A stretch of 64,000 nucleotides of DNA from Lepeophtheirus salmonis (GCF_016086655.4 NC_052137.2:806001-870000), one strand, 5' to 3'. Positions 46,010-59,234 are shown, numbered from the stretch's first letter. Numbers and translations: made by a program. Notes: generated by a model from the letters alone, not told the origin.

Positions 46010-46150
46010 GTCTACATGCGTAGTTCCATTTTTAAATTTGGAAAAGTTACTGGAAAAGATGTTAAAAAGTATAAAAAAGCTTCTTTTCATCGATTTCCTA
46101 GAAAAAATGTAGAACTTTTAGAAAAAAGGAAATCTATAATACCTCGAAAT
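46010..46150 (+). mobile_element. THAP-domain fragment, third relic
   Basis: Codons read RSSIFKFGKVTGKDVKKYKK, then ASFHRFPRKNVELLEKR, the middle of a THAP domain (S-F-H-R-F-P). It is short, with no ligands preserved nearby. Confidence 0.4.
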
Positions 46151-47520
46151 TAGATGCTTATTAAGTCTATTTTATATTTATCCTAATTTTGTAATAAATA
46201 GAATATATATGTTCGGACAAACCCATGGAACACCGTTCGCTGAAGGAACATGAATTTCCGTAATCAAATCTTCAATAATACTTCCATGATTGAGCAGAAC
46301 ACCAGGAGAACATCAAAATCTTATTGTACTGAAGCACGAAGAAAGAAAAAAATGAATAAACTTTATCAAATGTCTGATTTTTTTTGGACGATGATTATGT
46401 TTCATCTTTATCTGAATTAAAGGGAAGGTTAGATTTTAATTGCACTCAAAAAGGAATTCAACTTATTTGGGGGGAAATAAATCTAATAAAATTTAATTAA
46501 CATTAACTATCAAACACAACCAATAAAATATTTTAACAATATGTTTCAGCTTTTAAAAATTGTTATATTTAGAGTATAAAAAATAATCTTGACTATATAT
46601 TTGGTTTGGTTTTGCGGGTTAAAATCAAATAACAGACTCTGTACATAGTATTTATAGCTAAATTAATATCATATTAACGTTTTTAAAATGACAATATGCT
46701 TCGTTTAATAGAAGTCTATCCCGTTGTTCCGATCGTTTATCATAGGAATCCTGATTTCACTGTATCTGGATTAACATCTAATTTTCTTAAAATATTGATG
46801 GAGCACAGTCATAGTAAGTTTCTTAATGACTATAGGATTTTGAACAAGCAATTAAATTGACCAGTCACAGTGTCTATTATTTTAGATGAAGATTTCAGAA
46901 ACACTAAATCTGAAATGTAATAATGATTTTAATGCAATATTTTAATTTTCTTTATTCAATATCTTAATTTTTTTTTCCTTATATAAATTTTCCTTTTTTT
47001 TAAGTATCCCAACATTAATCAACAATATCCATTGAATGACTAACTGAAAAAGTGAGCTTTAGATGATGTGTAGATAGTGATAATCCATAAAGTAATTCAT
47101 GAGTAATCTATGTGTAACTCGCATTCGCTATATTTAAAATCGTCAATTTCAAGTAGAATTAGAATATTTTAACGAGAATGAAGTTACTTTGTTATCAGAA
47201 AGTGTTTTATTCAGATCTTAAAATAATAATACATTTTCATAATATATATATATATAAATATAAATAAATGAACGAAAATCAGGATAAAATATAAATAGTC
47301 CCCTTTTAATTTTGAACGTCTGTATCTATGTCATTAATGAATATTTTTAAAATAACTAATAATTTTATATAAGAATTGTTACAGGAAACATTTATTAATA
47401 ATCTTTATTAGTGTGGAGATCCTAAATCTTCATGAGGGTAATATTCCAATATGGTAATAAGCAACTAAGTTTATTACAAGATGATTAAGACTAAATAGGT
47501 TTTCACTTAACAATTCTCAA
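46151..47520. other. AT-rich stretch with a weak frame
   Basis: At about 46695-46850 the + strand reads LRLIEVYPVVPIVYHRNPDF, then VSGLTSNFLKILMEHS, which is protein-like but unassigned. The rest shows nothing. Confidence 0.3.
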
Positions 47521-47529
47521 AATCATATA

Positions 47530-48245
47530 GCAACAAAATATAATATGCATTGAAGATAAAAGTATTGAGAAGAAAAGGCCGCATATTCCTTAAGATTCTT
47601 CTACTTTTTTTATAGATGGAAAATGTAATTTACACATCATTGGGATATTGAAAGAGAGACTTAAAGTGTCCAGAATTGTTCCAACAATACAAACTCCGCC
47701 TTATAAATGTACGATATTATAAAGATGAGTGATTTTTGCGTTATATACTCAAGGACACTGAATGATTCCCTAACAATGAAACATTTTTCTCAGAATAAGT
47801 AGACTGTGGAAGGAACAGGCTTCAAGAGATTCAACGAAGGAACTGTTTATGAAAAATGTTAATTCTTTGTTCCTCACTGGGTAATTCATTCGTTAATTAT
47901 TTCTCTTTGTGGAACTCTCCAAATTAACTATTTATATGTCATATCAAAATAGAATATGCTCTGCAGACCAAAATATCGAGGAAAGGGAAGCATATTATCT
48001 TCGCGAACCTATAATGATCTTACATTTGTTTGTTTTCCAATGACAAAAGAGACTCAGAAGAAATAAAGAAATTAGGCGAGAGCTTGAAGTGTCCAGGATA
48101 TATCATTATCCGTATATGAAAAAGTCAAACTTATAAATGTGATTGAGATGAGTGATTTCTCCGTTACTAAATCAAGGTCACTGAAGGACTCTTTTTAATG
48201 AAATAGTTTTCTTTAGAGTAGGAGACGAAGCAGAGTTGACTTTCT
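47530..48245. repeat. Diverged tandem duplication, unit about 415 bp
   Basis: Unit 1 (47530-47800) and unit 2 (47945-48240) share, in order, an AGAATATGCTCTG / ATAATATGCATTG start, ACTTAAAGTGTCCAG / GCTTGAAGTGTCCAG, CTTATAAATGT, GATGAGTGATTT, and TCAAGG(T/A)CACTGAA. No coding is seen. Confidence 0.6.
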
Positions 48246-49127
48246 CGAATTATACGATGATTTCGCAGAGATCGGGAGGAAATTATGTATAAGTACAATT
48301 ATTAACCAGATCAAAAGTTGTTACACCATATCTTGATATGAATAGACATCTACAAAAGGAAAGATCCTTCCATTAAAGGAGATGGGATCCTCCAAGTGAA
48401 GCCCTTCCCTATGGGATCTTGCCTTAAGAGTCGAGGCATGTAAATGGGATATTCCTAAGAACAGGAAGGTTGGGTAGATGCTGATCCAGGAATGCAGTAG
48501 CTACATCATTTAATCCCATCCCAATGACCATGACTGAAATGTCTATACAACTCATCATTTACTTCTGCTAACTGCTGTAATGGAATTCTAAGTCGCCCCG
48601 CTATAGGTTTTGTGAGTCCAAAAGAAATGTAAGTCCAGCCACCTATAATTATATAGTCCCGGATTATGTTGTAAATTCAGCCACTAAAATGACGTAAATA
48701 ATAGAGCTAACAACGTCATTTCAGCTGTTGCAGTCTCTACAAAATACCGAAATCCAGCACTAGGACAGTAAACTATATTAGCCATAGAACCAAAACATAG
48801 GACTGCAGTGTTTTAGTTTTTTATAGACCAATCCAAAACTAAGGGTGGTAGATAAAAGTTTAAACACTTGGATTTAAGAAGAAAATGAATTGCAACTACC
48901 ACTTCGATTCGGCATGTTCCTATTTTTATTCCTATTATATTCATTTATATAAAAGTTGTAGGCGGCGCTCAAACCTCACTCCCCAAGAGACTGATATTTA
49001 TAATTCTCCCCTCGGGCAAAGTGCGGTTTGAGGATATTCTCTATGGGGTTGAGCAGCCCTACAACTGATTTAATATACAAATTGTTGAGATCTATCGAGA
49101 GTCATGGGTATAATTTCTCATTTTCTG
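48246..49127. other. Unassigned stretch before the gap
   Basis: Less AT-rich than its neighbours. Near 48958-49068 an imperfect inverted repeat (GTTGTAGGCGGCGCTCAAAC facing GGTTGAGCAGCCCTACAAC) flanks CTCACTCCCC and CTCCCCTCGGGC. No gene is seen. Confidence 0.35.
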
Positions 49128-49227
49128 NNNNNNNNNNNNNNNNNNNNNNNNNNNNNNNNNNNNNNNNNNNNNNNNNNNNNNNNNNNNNNNNNNNNNNNNN
49201 NNNNNNNNNNNNNNNNNNNNNNNNNNN
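49128..49227. other. Assembly gap (100 N)
   Basis: Exactly 100 N, the conventional size for a gap of unknown length. Open frames that cross it have no meaning. Confidence 0.98.
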
Positions 49228-49489
49228 TTTACAACAATCATTTTACCTGAACACCCTATCAGAGTAATACAAATGGACATAAACCGGTTATCTACCCTAA
49301 AATAGAAAGGTAGATTCTTAAATATTTTTATGTATTAAATTACTCTAGACACAAACCTCTCGCTAGGTAATTAAGTAACTTCAAGAAAGGTCCTTAAAAA
49401 TTAATACATTTAATCATGGATAGTTTCATAATACTTTCGTTGAACACAAGCGGCGGACAAGATCGAAAAGGAGGCATAGATTAATGAAA

Positions 49490-50290
49490 TGAATCGTGAA
49501 AATTAAACCTGACTTCGTCTGTCTACAAGATGTAAAAAATGAAGTTTCATCTACATGTCACAATCAGTGTACAGTTTGTCCTCCTCGAAACTATGTTGTT
49601 GAGCTTAAATTTGTAGATGCTTCTGTTCAAACGCCCTTGGAACTAGCTGACACATCGTCTCGTAACAAAGTAAAAATATATCTCTCGTACAATCAAACTT
49701 ATATAAAGTGAACGACCGATTAATATAGCCTAACTTGCAGATCCATGACATTAAAAATTACCATTTCAACCATGACAAAAGAAGATCTCCTTACTCAAGG
49801 ACTCAAGTCCCTTAGGGAAAAAAATCAGCAACTTCAGGAAACTGTTAAGATCCTCCAATCGGAGAACAAGAAGCTAAAATCTAGGTCATATTTTCAAGAG
49901 GCAATGATAGGAGAACTTGAATTTTTTACTAAGGTTCAAAGTAAACTTATCGTCAGCGGGAAGAAGTTTGTTTTATGGAATAAAGAGGATATTATTCAAG
50001 GACTTGTACTCAAGTCTCTCTCCTCAAAAGCTTACAAATAGATTCAGTCCAGTGGTCTTCTTCCGGTTCCTTGCGTATAAACATAAAAAGTTGATACGAA
50101 ATTTTAAAACAATGCCAGGTGTTCAATCTACACCTTATTGAAATTGTCTCTCAACAATTAAAATCAACAGAGGTTCCAAATGGAAACCTAACCGTCTGAT
50201 ATCTTGATGAAATGAAGATCAAGGAGGAAGCCTGTTATTCTTTTCACTATCCGAAGGATTCATGTTCCAAGAAAAATATGCAGGTATTAT
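49490..50290 (+). mobile_element. P-element-like transposase relic, fourth element
   Basis: The frame 49745-50041 has a coiled-coil-like leader (LREKNQQLQETVKILQSENK) followed by KFVLWNKEDIIQGLVLKSLS and SKAYK. After a frame change come RFLAYKHKK and RNFKTMPGVQST, then at about 50205-50285 DEMKIKEEACYSFHYPKDS. These match successive segments of P-element transposases, including the DEM-K first-Asp region. A CAG/GTATTATG donor-like join at 50282-50287 may be an intron boundary. Further parts are cut off by the gypsy element. Confidence 0.6.
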
Positions 50291-50395
50291 GCAAAATCGT
50301 CTTTCGTAGACATTCTTTGTTTGGAATATACTACCAACAGCTTGTACAACAGTATCACAGCGTTCATTAAAACCATTATTAATTATTTATATATT

Positions 50396-50655
50396 TGTGG
50401 TGTATGGCAATACCTGGATAAATGGATATAATTACTATCGTATAATCGTCGCTGAAGTTATGAGGGACAGGGGGCACAGGACGCACCCAGAGGAACTTAA
50501 GAGGGAAGGAACAAAGAAGAAGGTGGCGGTAGAAAAGAAGGAATACTCTGATAAACGTTCAAACAGAACTGAATTCTAATAATAAAATATTGTATTTTAA
50601 AAGAGAATACTTAAAATATGAAATCAACATCAGCTTTATATGTATATACAACATT
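50396..50655 (-). mobile_element. Possible 3' LTR of the gypsy element
   Basis: Its outer start (TGTGGTGTATGGCAATACCTGG at 50396) matches TGTTGTGTATGCCAATATTTGG at 54134 at 17 of 22 bases. On the - strand the segment would begin TGTTGTATATA right after a GGGGGTAA purine run, as expected for a 3' LTR. The match between the two putative LTRs is short, so this is tentative. Confidence 0.3.
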
Positions 50656-50879
50656 ACCCCCAATCAACGAGATCGTCGAGGTTGGAGTTGATTTATATGG
50701 TGTTTCAACTCTTGGGTGCTATGTCCAATTTTGAAAACAGTTGATCAAATGTTGGAGATGATAATGCCTGGGAGCCATTTAGGATTTATATTCCTAAGTT
50801 AACGTACCATACCTCCATTGCATTCTTAATTTTTTCTTTTCATTCTCTCGTCTGATCAAGGAGCATTTGTCCAGTCTCG

Positions 50880-53800
50880 TCCTAAGAGGCCACGAGAACA
50901 ACAATTCTGCAGGGGGTTTTACTACAAGCCAAAGCTGCTCGATATGAGAACAAGATCTCATCGAGAGAATGGCCGGGGTTCTTCTTTATCATTTCTTTAG
51001 ATGAGCGAACAGCCCTTTCTGCAAAGCCATTTTATTGCAGGTGATACGGTGGGAAAGTGAGAGGGAGACTCACTCCTGAAGTTAAGACTTGAATTTGCAG
51101 TTTGAAAATTGTAGACTTATTGTCAGAATGAACACTTTTAGGAAACCCAAACCTCGTAAACCACGCTGACATTTGTTTCTGCGTAGCGAGTGTATTTGTA
51201 TTGGGTATGTTCGCTGTTTCGATGTACTTTGAATCAGTATCTACCATAATCATGACGTCCTTCCCATTTATCTTGACCTAGTCCACATGGATATGCTCCC
51301 ATTCGCTTTCTGGAGGGAAGTGGGCAATTGGAGACGGTGGAGCCGGTGCGTGTTCTGACACATCTTTGTATAGACAAACTGATCAATGTCTTGATCGATA
51401 CCCGGCTAACATAGTCCACTCCTTGCTATGGCTTTCATCCTTACAACAACAGTGTGATTAATATGATTTCCTGCAGGAAACTACTTTTTAATATTAGCGA
51501 GACTACAAGGTGAACACCTCAAAACAGTAAGTTATTCCGAACGAATAATGCATTGCGTTTCCTCATGAATACTTCATCTTCAAGTTATAGACTTCTGCCG
51601 CAAATAGCAATTCAAAGATAACATTTTGTCGCTACTGTCCGTTTAATAAGCTCATGTTCGCTTATGCCTGTCGACATAAGCGAATTGCATATCATTACAT
51701 CCACTGCATCCTCATCAATAAAAAATGGTTTGTCCAAGGGACCACGGGAGAGAAAATCAGCGTGAGTAATAGCTAACCCTTTTATATATGATATTATAAT
51801 CGAACATTGATAACATAATGGCAAACCGTGAGAGCCGTCCCGAAACTACAGGAGGAAGTTATTCACCAGATTAAAAATTGTATTGTAGAGGACGGTGGGT
51901 CGGTCTGATCACAAACTTTCGCCCAATTAAATATCGCCCAAATTTTAGTATCCAAAATGATTGCCATTGCTTTATCAATCTGTGAATAATTAGTTTCTGA
52001 AGTAGACAATTATGTGAGCAAAGGGGAACAGGTAAATCGTATCTTCATCCAGTTGGGACGGTACTGCTCCTAGAATTCACCGAGATGGCATATGTAGTTA
52101 GAAAGAGAAGAAAAGAAGGATCATAATGCATAAGACGTGGTGTATTCGAACAGAACGCTTCATATTGTTAAAACTTGATTGAGATAGTGATGGTCATGTA
52201 AAAGAAACATTATTTTAGTTCAATCCTGCAAGGGGGAAGCCTCTTTGGATAAGTTCTTCATAAAGTGACTATAAAACCGTACCAATCCAAGGAAATACTT
52301 AACTTCCGAACACGACTTCGGAGTGAGGAATTCCCGGACAGGACGTTCAAGCTCAGGTTCCAAAGATCTTCCGCTCTCGGATATGAGAAAACCAAGGTAG
52401 GTGAGCTTAGAACACATAAATATACATTTAACTTTCTTTAATCTTGCCAGTAGAGCTAATACATCGGTACACTTGTTTGAGAATGTCAATATTCTCAGCT
52501 TCACCTTGAGGGAAAATTAATACGTCATCAATGTTTACTTTTACGCCAGAAATCCCTTCAAAAAGCTTCTCTTGAGCTGCCTGCACAATAGCAGGAGCAG
52601 ATGTTAACCCATACGGCAACACGTTATATTTAAATAAGCCTAAAGGTGTATTAATTACTAAAAACTTTTAGAAGTTTCATCCAATTTGTACTTTTATAAC
52701 ATCATGTGAAGTCAAGTTTGGACAAATAACGAGCTCCAGACAACCCAATGAATAATTCATACGGGTGGGGCAACGTATAACGTTGCTTATTACTGATAGG
52801 TGAGATAGTCTATGTAAAATCTGCATAAATGCGTACCTTATTATCGGGTTTCTTTGAAGATCCCAGAAAATTCACGGTTCAGAACATCGATTTCGGTATG
52901 CTTTCCCTTGACTGTGCAGCACAGTGGAGTCGAATTGTTCAGTCTTACGAGATCTAAATCTAAACAAGAACAAAATCCTATGATAGGTTGGCTAATATTT
53001 GAACATATAAAATTTAGTTTCAATTCTTTATCCTCATTCAGTGAAACAGTGAGACACGCCGAACCTATTATGAGTACTTTCCTACCTCCAAAAACCGCTA
53101 CATAAGAATTATGTTTGAAAAGAGAGGCACCCAGAACAATATGACCTGGAATAAGGTTAGTGTTAGCCCCTAAGTCAAGGAAGAATTTGATTTTTTCCCA
53201 CATAGGAGTAACCAAGCATACGCTCGATCCTCCATATGATTTTCCTTTGAAAGGTTGAATATTGTGGAAACTGTAGGATGTATGGGGCACCTTACAACAG
53301 CTCCAGAAATGGTTCATTCTTCCCACATTTCGAACATACTTTTCCCGGACAAATACTTCGTTCGAAAGGATGTACCGAACTGCAGAACTTACAAAGTTTT
53401 GGTTCTCTTTTATTACGGGGATGGGGTTTCTATTAGTCATCCAAAGTACCTTTTCTCCATGGTATTCCGATAACAATACCAAATCCTGGGTCTTTGAATC
53501 CATCTCGACGGTTGTTGAGATTGCATTCTACATTGATTAACCCAGCCGCAGTACCTCATCCAGCTTCCTGAGGGCATTTTCGAACTTGACATGCTGGAGT
53601 TTATTGAACGATGTGCTTTTTAATAGCGTGCCAAGGATAATTTCGTCCTCATAAGACACATTACAATCTGCTACAATGAATATACAAAACTGCGATTGTT
53701 TCTTTAGCCGCGTAATAAAGTCATCCAAAGGTTCAAACTTGTTTTGTTTCAATTCACTTAGGCCTGAATTGTTACCCCAGTATTGACTCCACAGGAGAAA

Positions 53801-53960
53801 AGGCATCAGTTACCGATCCTTACCAAGGCCGTATAGCAGTCTTCATTCTGTTTTTCTTCCTCGACTAGGGTCTTCTTCCACTGCTGAAACTCTGGGCTAG
53901 CACAATGTGAAAGAAGTGACGCCTTCCGTTCGTTAGACATACTCCCCATCAAGGAAGCAT
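50880..53960 (-). mobile_element. Ty3/gypsy LTR retrotransposon relic (gag-pol)
   Basis: Read on the - strand, parts lie in the usual Ty3/gypsy order. Gag-like helices come first (53954-53537; KFEPLDDFITRLKKQSQF). A protease-like active site follows (FFLDLGANTNLIPG, about 53190-53150, with LGA for the usual DTGA). RT comes next (MLPYGLTSAPAIVQAAQEKL, then VNIDDVLIFPQG near 52530, the IDD box, then YLGFLISESG and FLGLVRFYSHFMKNLS), then an RNase H end (HADFLSRGPLDKP, about 51765) and integrase (MIMVDTDSKYIETANI, then FGFPKSVHSDN at 51140-51110, AERAVRSSKEMIKK near 51000). Many stops and frameshifts show it is dead. Confidence 0.8.
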
Positions 53961-54274
53961 TGTGGTTGAAATGTTCGATCCACGAGACCGAACGATGGCC
54001 CCTTCAGGCTCAGCAATTTAAAATTGTGCTGGATGAGATATCCCAACAGTTACGATCACGTTCCATTACTATGAACTCTTCTTTTAGTTCCTTGAGTGTC
54101 AGCCTGGGTAACGTCTTCATCCTCGTCTCCACTTGTTGTGTATGCCAATATTTGGATAAAATAGATATATTTTTTAACATTTAAATCTACATTGTATTTC
54201 ATTCTTTAGATTGTTATAGTATTGCTTAGTATAATTCAATTGAAAGCGTAGCTATTAATTTGTATAACTGTATG

Positions 54275-54560
54275 ATAGCCAAAATTTCATCATATGAATA
54301 ATAAAATGGGCAATATATATATTATATAAACGACGAGGGATCAACAAAAAATTGTATTTCTGTTCGATGGTATAGAATAAATCATTACTTTGATTATTAA
54401 TCAAAAAGAATATATAATGAAATATCCATGACGTATTAAGTGAGAGGAGGGAATCGACAGGTGAGAACAAAATCAAAGGAGTATTTTGTGTTAGCGAGGT
54501 AACGCCGTGTTGGTTGGTTCGTTTTTTACTTATTCTTGTAAAGTGTGCATTTTTAAATTA
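54275..54560. repeat. Interspersed repeat, copy 1 (direct repeat with 58452-58790)
   Basis: Shared order: ATAGCCAAAATTT, AATAATAAAATGG(G/C)CAATATAT, TATATAAACGACGAGGGAT, GTATT(T/C)CTGTTC, ATGACGTAT(T/C)AAG, GGATCGACAG-like, GTGTTAGC(G/A)A, CGCGTTGGTTG. No coding is seen on either strand. Confidence 0.65.
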
Positions 54561-55550
54561 AAAAAAGGGAGATCATTATCAAAGAAGCTGGGTTAATTTA
54601 TATTTCTTAAGCGATGTTTGAAAATTATAATGCCAAAAGTAAGGTAAATTATCAAACACTAAGGATTAAAATGATGAACACAAATTCTGCCTTCATCAGT
54701 AATGAATTCGTCATTCATCAGATATATTTTTTTCCCAACTGAACCATTTAACTCCATCTTGTTTTGAAGAATATATTGGAGACGTACATTTTACTAATTC
54801 AATTAAGTAATCCATGCAATTTGTACTTTACTGATTTTTTAAAAGATTTAGAAATCATTCCAAAGCTACGATCGGCAAAAAACTTTGAAATAACTCTCTA
54901 TTATGAAATGAACCTAGATTGTATATACTTTTCCCAGTATTACATTGTATGCTAAAAGATCGATAATAATAAAATTCTTCTTCTGATCTTTGAAAAGCAG
55001 AAAAATTATATGGCAAATAAAAATATTATTGAAAGAAATCACCCACTACAGTTGTCGCATTGAATTTCAGGTCGATGAGCAAAATTATTATGCACTATTT
55101 CATGGTATAAAAGTGATGAATGTATAATAGAATCTTTCTTGGAAGTTTCCCGTAATGAGTATTAAGAAAGTAAGAATATATAAATATATTTATAAATTAC
55201 AATATATAAATTTATTTCAAATAATAGTTAAAAAAATACATTTTTACTATAAATTTCTGAGAATTACAATTGATAGAATAAGTCATCTTCCTTTATTTAA
55301 TGTAAATAATAATATTTAGAGTGATGTGCTGCTAGCTGAATTTTGCCGCATGAAAATTTCGAGTTTCTGAAAAAAAAACCCACAAAAGTAATTACGAGCT
55401 TTACTCGTTACTCGGCTGAATACTCTTTACTCACCCTAACACTTTTGCTCACTAGAAAAACTCGTCAGACTAAAATATTATATTTTTTAAAGAATTATTG
55501 AAACTTGTAATTTAAAAATTATTTTAGTAATTTATTTTCCAAAAATAACA
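54561..55550. other. AT-rich stretch
   Basis: No gene is recognised. It could include the LINE 5' UTR. Confidence 0.4.
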
Positions 55551-55559
55551 TAAAAATTC

Positions 55560-58220
55560 GTCCCTAGTGCAACATGTACCGAAGAATTCTCCAGAATGAG
55601 CGATTGGTATAAGATCTTGATTCGGCTCCCAAATTTTAGTCTAAATTTTGTTCATGCTTACGGCCCAAATCAGAGATGCTTCCCATTCTTTCAAGCAATA
55701 ATTAATGAATGTAAAAAAGAGCTGCTACCTGTTATCACTTTAAGAGATCTAAACGTAGATATCTCGAGTGACGAGTGTTAATTGACTAAATTATATTATT
55801 CGTTAATCAACAAAAAAGTTTATTAATACAAAGGGAGAAAAGGCTCAACTTTTACGTCGCACCCTTGAAGAAATTATCAACTCCGGTTCTTTATTTCTTC
55901 AAGACTTTACATCAGACCTCATCAATGTATACCATGTTTTTTAGAGATAGCTATGGAGGAAAAAAATAGGCGTGAAACCGAAAATGACCCTATTAAACGC
56001 TTGCAACAGTTAAAGTTGCATAGTCAACCTTTTCCAAAAAAACTTTCAAACATTTGTTGGTGGAATCAGACCAAACTTTCAAAGTACAAGAAATACAAGC
56101 TGTCAATTTTTACTTCTGAAACGATATCCCAATACATTTTTAAAAACTTTAAAGATGACAAAGCTGCTAGTCCGGATGGCCATGGAGGGAAAATCTTAAC
56201 TAGTTGCATGGGGAAGTAACCCTTTTCTTGAGAGACTTGGGACACTTAATGGAAAAAATTGGGCGTCTCCTGAAATGTGTCACCGAGGGTAGAATTGTTT
56301 TGATCCCCAAAAGACGAGATGGAACAGATATAAATCAATGCAGACCGATCACTTCATCAATGAAACATATAGGATCCTGTCAGGTATCATAGCTTCTAAA
56401 ATAGAACGTATTTTAAATAGGAAAATTGGTGCAGAGAAAAAAGGTTTCTTGAAGACGAAGAATATCTTCAATATTTCTCGAAATATTCAGACTGGAATCG
56501 AATCCGTGCAAAAAAGGAGCAATAATTGCAATAGATTTTAGTAAGGCCTTTGACTCCTTATTACATTCTTTTACTCTTAAAGCAGTGAGAAGTTTTTTAC
56601 CAAAAAAATATTTAAGCCCATTCGTGCAATGCTTTATAATGAAACATCTTTTGTGAGGCTAGGTGAAAATGAAAGTGAATTTATTTATTTGAAAAGAAGT
56701 TACCATTATACTTGAAGCAAATTCTGAAAAACAATAAGTGAAAAGGATTGAAATAGTCATGAACTTCTTTACGAAATTCGGAGAGAAATGAGGACGGAAA
56801 ATAAATAGAGGAAAAACGTGGATTCTTCTTCTACGCGCATGGCGTCCACAGATAACAGAAAAATTATAGGCTTCCCTATTAAAAACCAAATTGAAGTTCT
56901 ACGTATAGTATGGGAAAAAGATGTGAGGCGGACTCCAATTGGTTGACCCTGAATCAAAAAATTCAATCGAAAATTAGAGGTTGGAGATCCTTCAATCTGC
57001 AAAAAGGAATCGATGTTTACAATGATCTGGTTACTCCGTTGGTATTTTATGAGGCTACTTCTCTACCCAGATTAGCAGAAGTTGCAATGAAGGAAGAAGA
57101 AAAGTGGCTACGATAGTTGTTTCATCAAAGGTACATAGAAGCAGTAAAAATGCCTAAATCTCAAATGAGAGAAGGATTGACACTTTTATCAAAAGATTTT
57201 TATAGATCTGACAACAAATTCGAATACTGAGTTGCGCTTGGCTATATCTTCTAGCCCAGTTTACGGATGGTTGATGTTAGGGTCTGACAATACTAATTTA
57301 TATGTTTCAGCCTTGTCTCCCTCCTGGGGTCCTTACCAAATAATTTTATGGAAGGCCAATCCTCGATTCCACTCTGACTCTACTGTAGATATTTTTCGTG
57401 AAAATTGTGATATTTTTTTTTTTAAAGAGAACTGACTAGAACTTTTAGCATTAAGACGGAACATAATTACTATTCACGATATCAATGAGAATAGTCCATT
57501 TCGGTCTGGAAAATTCAAATTCCCCTTAATAATGTCTGCAAATAAGGATTTTTTTCCTTTGCCTCTGCACTTGAAAATTGATTTTTGTGTCACTACTCCA
57601 GAAGAGATCGATAAAATTGTCAATAAACATCTAAAAAAGTTGGATTTGCTTAAGCTTAAGCTCAACGAATCGAATTGTAGACGGTAGACAATTCACGGCT
57701 CAGCTCCAAATCGACAATGGACTTATTTATTTCGACTCTCCATGCAAGGACTGTTGGAAAATATACAGTTATATCATTCATGCATTCGCTGATTGCCCAT
57801 CAATTAGGACTTTAATAACTTTTATTATTTTAGATATGAAAGGCACGAATGAAAAGTTCGCACAATCAATTTCATTATTTGGAACTGCCCCCAATAGTCA
57901 AGACAAAAGTAAGGTTACAAAAAATTATGTTTTGTTAGTTGCAAACCCGCTAATTGCTCACTAATTAACTAATGAAGAAGAAATATATAACAAAGACGTA
58001 ATACCAATTTTAATTTCCTGCCCCATCCAGTATGGAGGGCTCAATATGAAGATTCCCAAACTTGGCAACACTGATTGGCCATGGACAGGCAATATCATAT
58101 TTTTCCTTGATACGGACTCTGTAATCCTTTTAAACACCATTGGCAAGATTGTAAGAAGATACAAGAGGTTCAAAAATAGTTCATAGATTTTGATTTTGTT
58201 AGTTGGCACGTCGTTATCTT
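55560..58220 (+). mobile_element. LINE copy 3: longest relic (endonuclease, RT, C-terminal part)
   Basis: In order: an endonuclease end (FVHAYGPNQRCFPFFQAI, then PVITLRDLNVDIS, where GDxN has become RDLN), then linker, then RT: FKDDKAASPDGHGG (about 56145), GRIVLIPKRRDGTDINQCRP, ETYRILSGIIASKIERILNR, KKGFLKTKNIFNISRNIQ, IDFSKAFDSL (about 56530), SFVRLGENESEF. The distal part follows: FNLQKGIDVYNDLVTPL, SLPRLAEVAMKEEEKW, VYGWLMLGSD, then a Cys/His end (CKDCWKIYSYIIHAFADC, about 57745). The RT Y/F-x-D-D box is in a broken stretch near 56650-56900. Frameshifts are frequent. It is the same family as 3510-4860 and probably 16640-18640. Confidence 0.8.
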
Positions 58221-58451
58221 TATTTTACACGCAACCTTTCCTCCAAAAAGAAACAGGAAAAAGGGCCGAAATTATCTGATAGTTAGCCAAATAAGTCAGA
58301 AGTACCAACCGATATTTATATCTTGTATACTCACAGACTATCACTGTCATATTATTTCTTCACCATTTTTAAAATAAATTACACACTATTAATTGTATTA
58401 TAATATTGCGGGGTAATAAAAGAGTAATTATTATATTATTTCTAGGAAGAA

Positions 58452-58790
58452 ATAGCCAAAATTTATTCACATAAATAATAAAATGGCCAATATATATTAT
58501 ATTATATAAACGACGAGGGATTAACAAGAAATTGTATTCCTGTTCTTTTGGAAACGGAGCATAAAAATAGAATAACCTATTACTTTGTGTCAATATGAAA
58601 ATGAATAAATTATGAAATAGACATGACGTATCAAGGGAAGGGGGATCGACAGCTGACAACAAAATACATAGGGTATTATTGTGTTAGCAAAGTAACGCAC
58701 GCCGCGTTGGTTGTTTTCTGTTTTTCTTACTTATTTTTGTAACGTTTATCGTCGTTTTCATTGGAACTTTAAAGTGTAAATTTTTTTTAT
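58452..58790. repeat. Interspersed repeat, copy 2
   Basis: Direct repeat of 54275-54560, about 4.18 kb away. It has small insertions relative to copy 1, such as TTTTGGAAACGGAGCATAA. Confidence 0.65.
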
Positions 58791-59234
58791 TATGTGTGTT
58801 TTTTTATGATGTCGAAGGAATAAATTAAAAACTATAATGTTTATTTATATTTTATAACAATGTAACTTCTTCGAATTTATAAATTTGGAATAAAGACAAA
58901 AAAAAACCAAAAAAAACCAATAGTTTAACTCATTTAAATCATGGTCATTAGCGTAATTCAACAGTTTATATAGTAGACTCACCAATATTTTACCATAGTC
59001 TGGTTATAACTTATAACCAGTATGTTTTAGTTGTACTTTTAGTATGAATGCATATGATAATCTGTAGAAAAATACAAGTTTTTAGACGGCTAATATTTTT
59101 TTTACATACATATTCATCCTTAAAGAGGGAAAATTGATCTAAAAAAAATTAATTATCAAATACGAATTAAATAAATTAAAATTTTAAGCAATAAATTATC
59201 TTTAAGTTGTAACTATTATTTCAAAAAGAAGATA
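58791..59234. other. AT-rich stretch
   Basis: No gene is seen. A/C-rich AAAAAAACCAAAAAAAACC near 58899-58918. Confidence 0.45.

Noticed and set aside
49028..49280. Open frames running across the 100 N gap
   Set aside because: They are artefacts of translating N; the gap length is unknown.
54134..54560. Whole segment as the 5' LTR of the gypsy element
   Set aside because: Only about 27 bp at 54134 match the other putative LTR; the rest belongs to a repeat family also found at 58452, outside the gypsy element.
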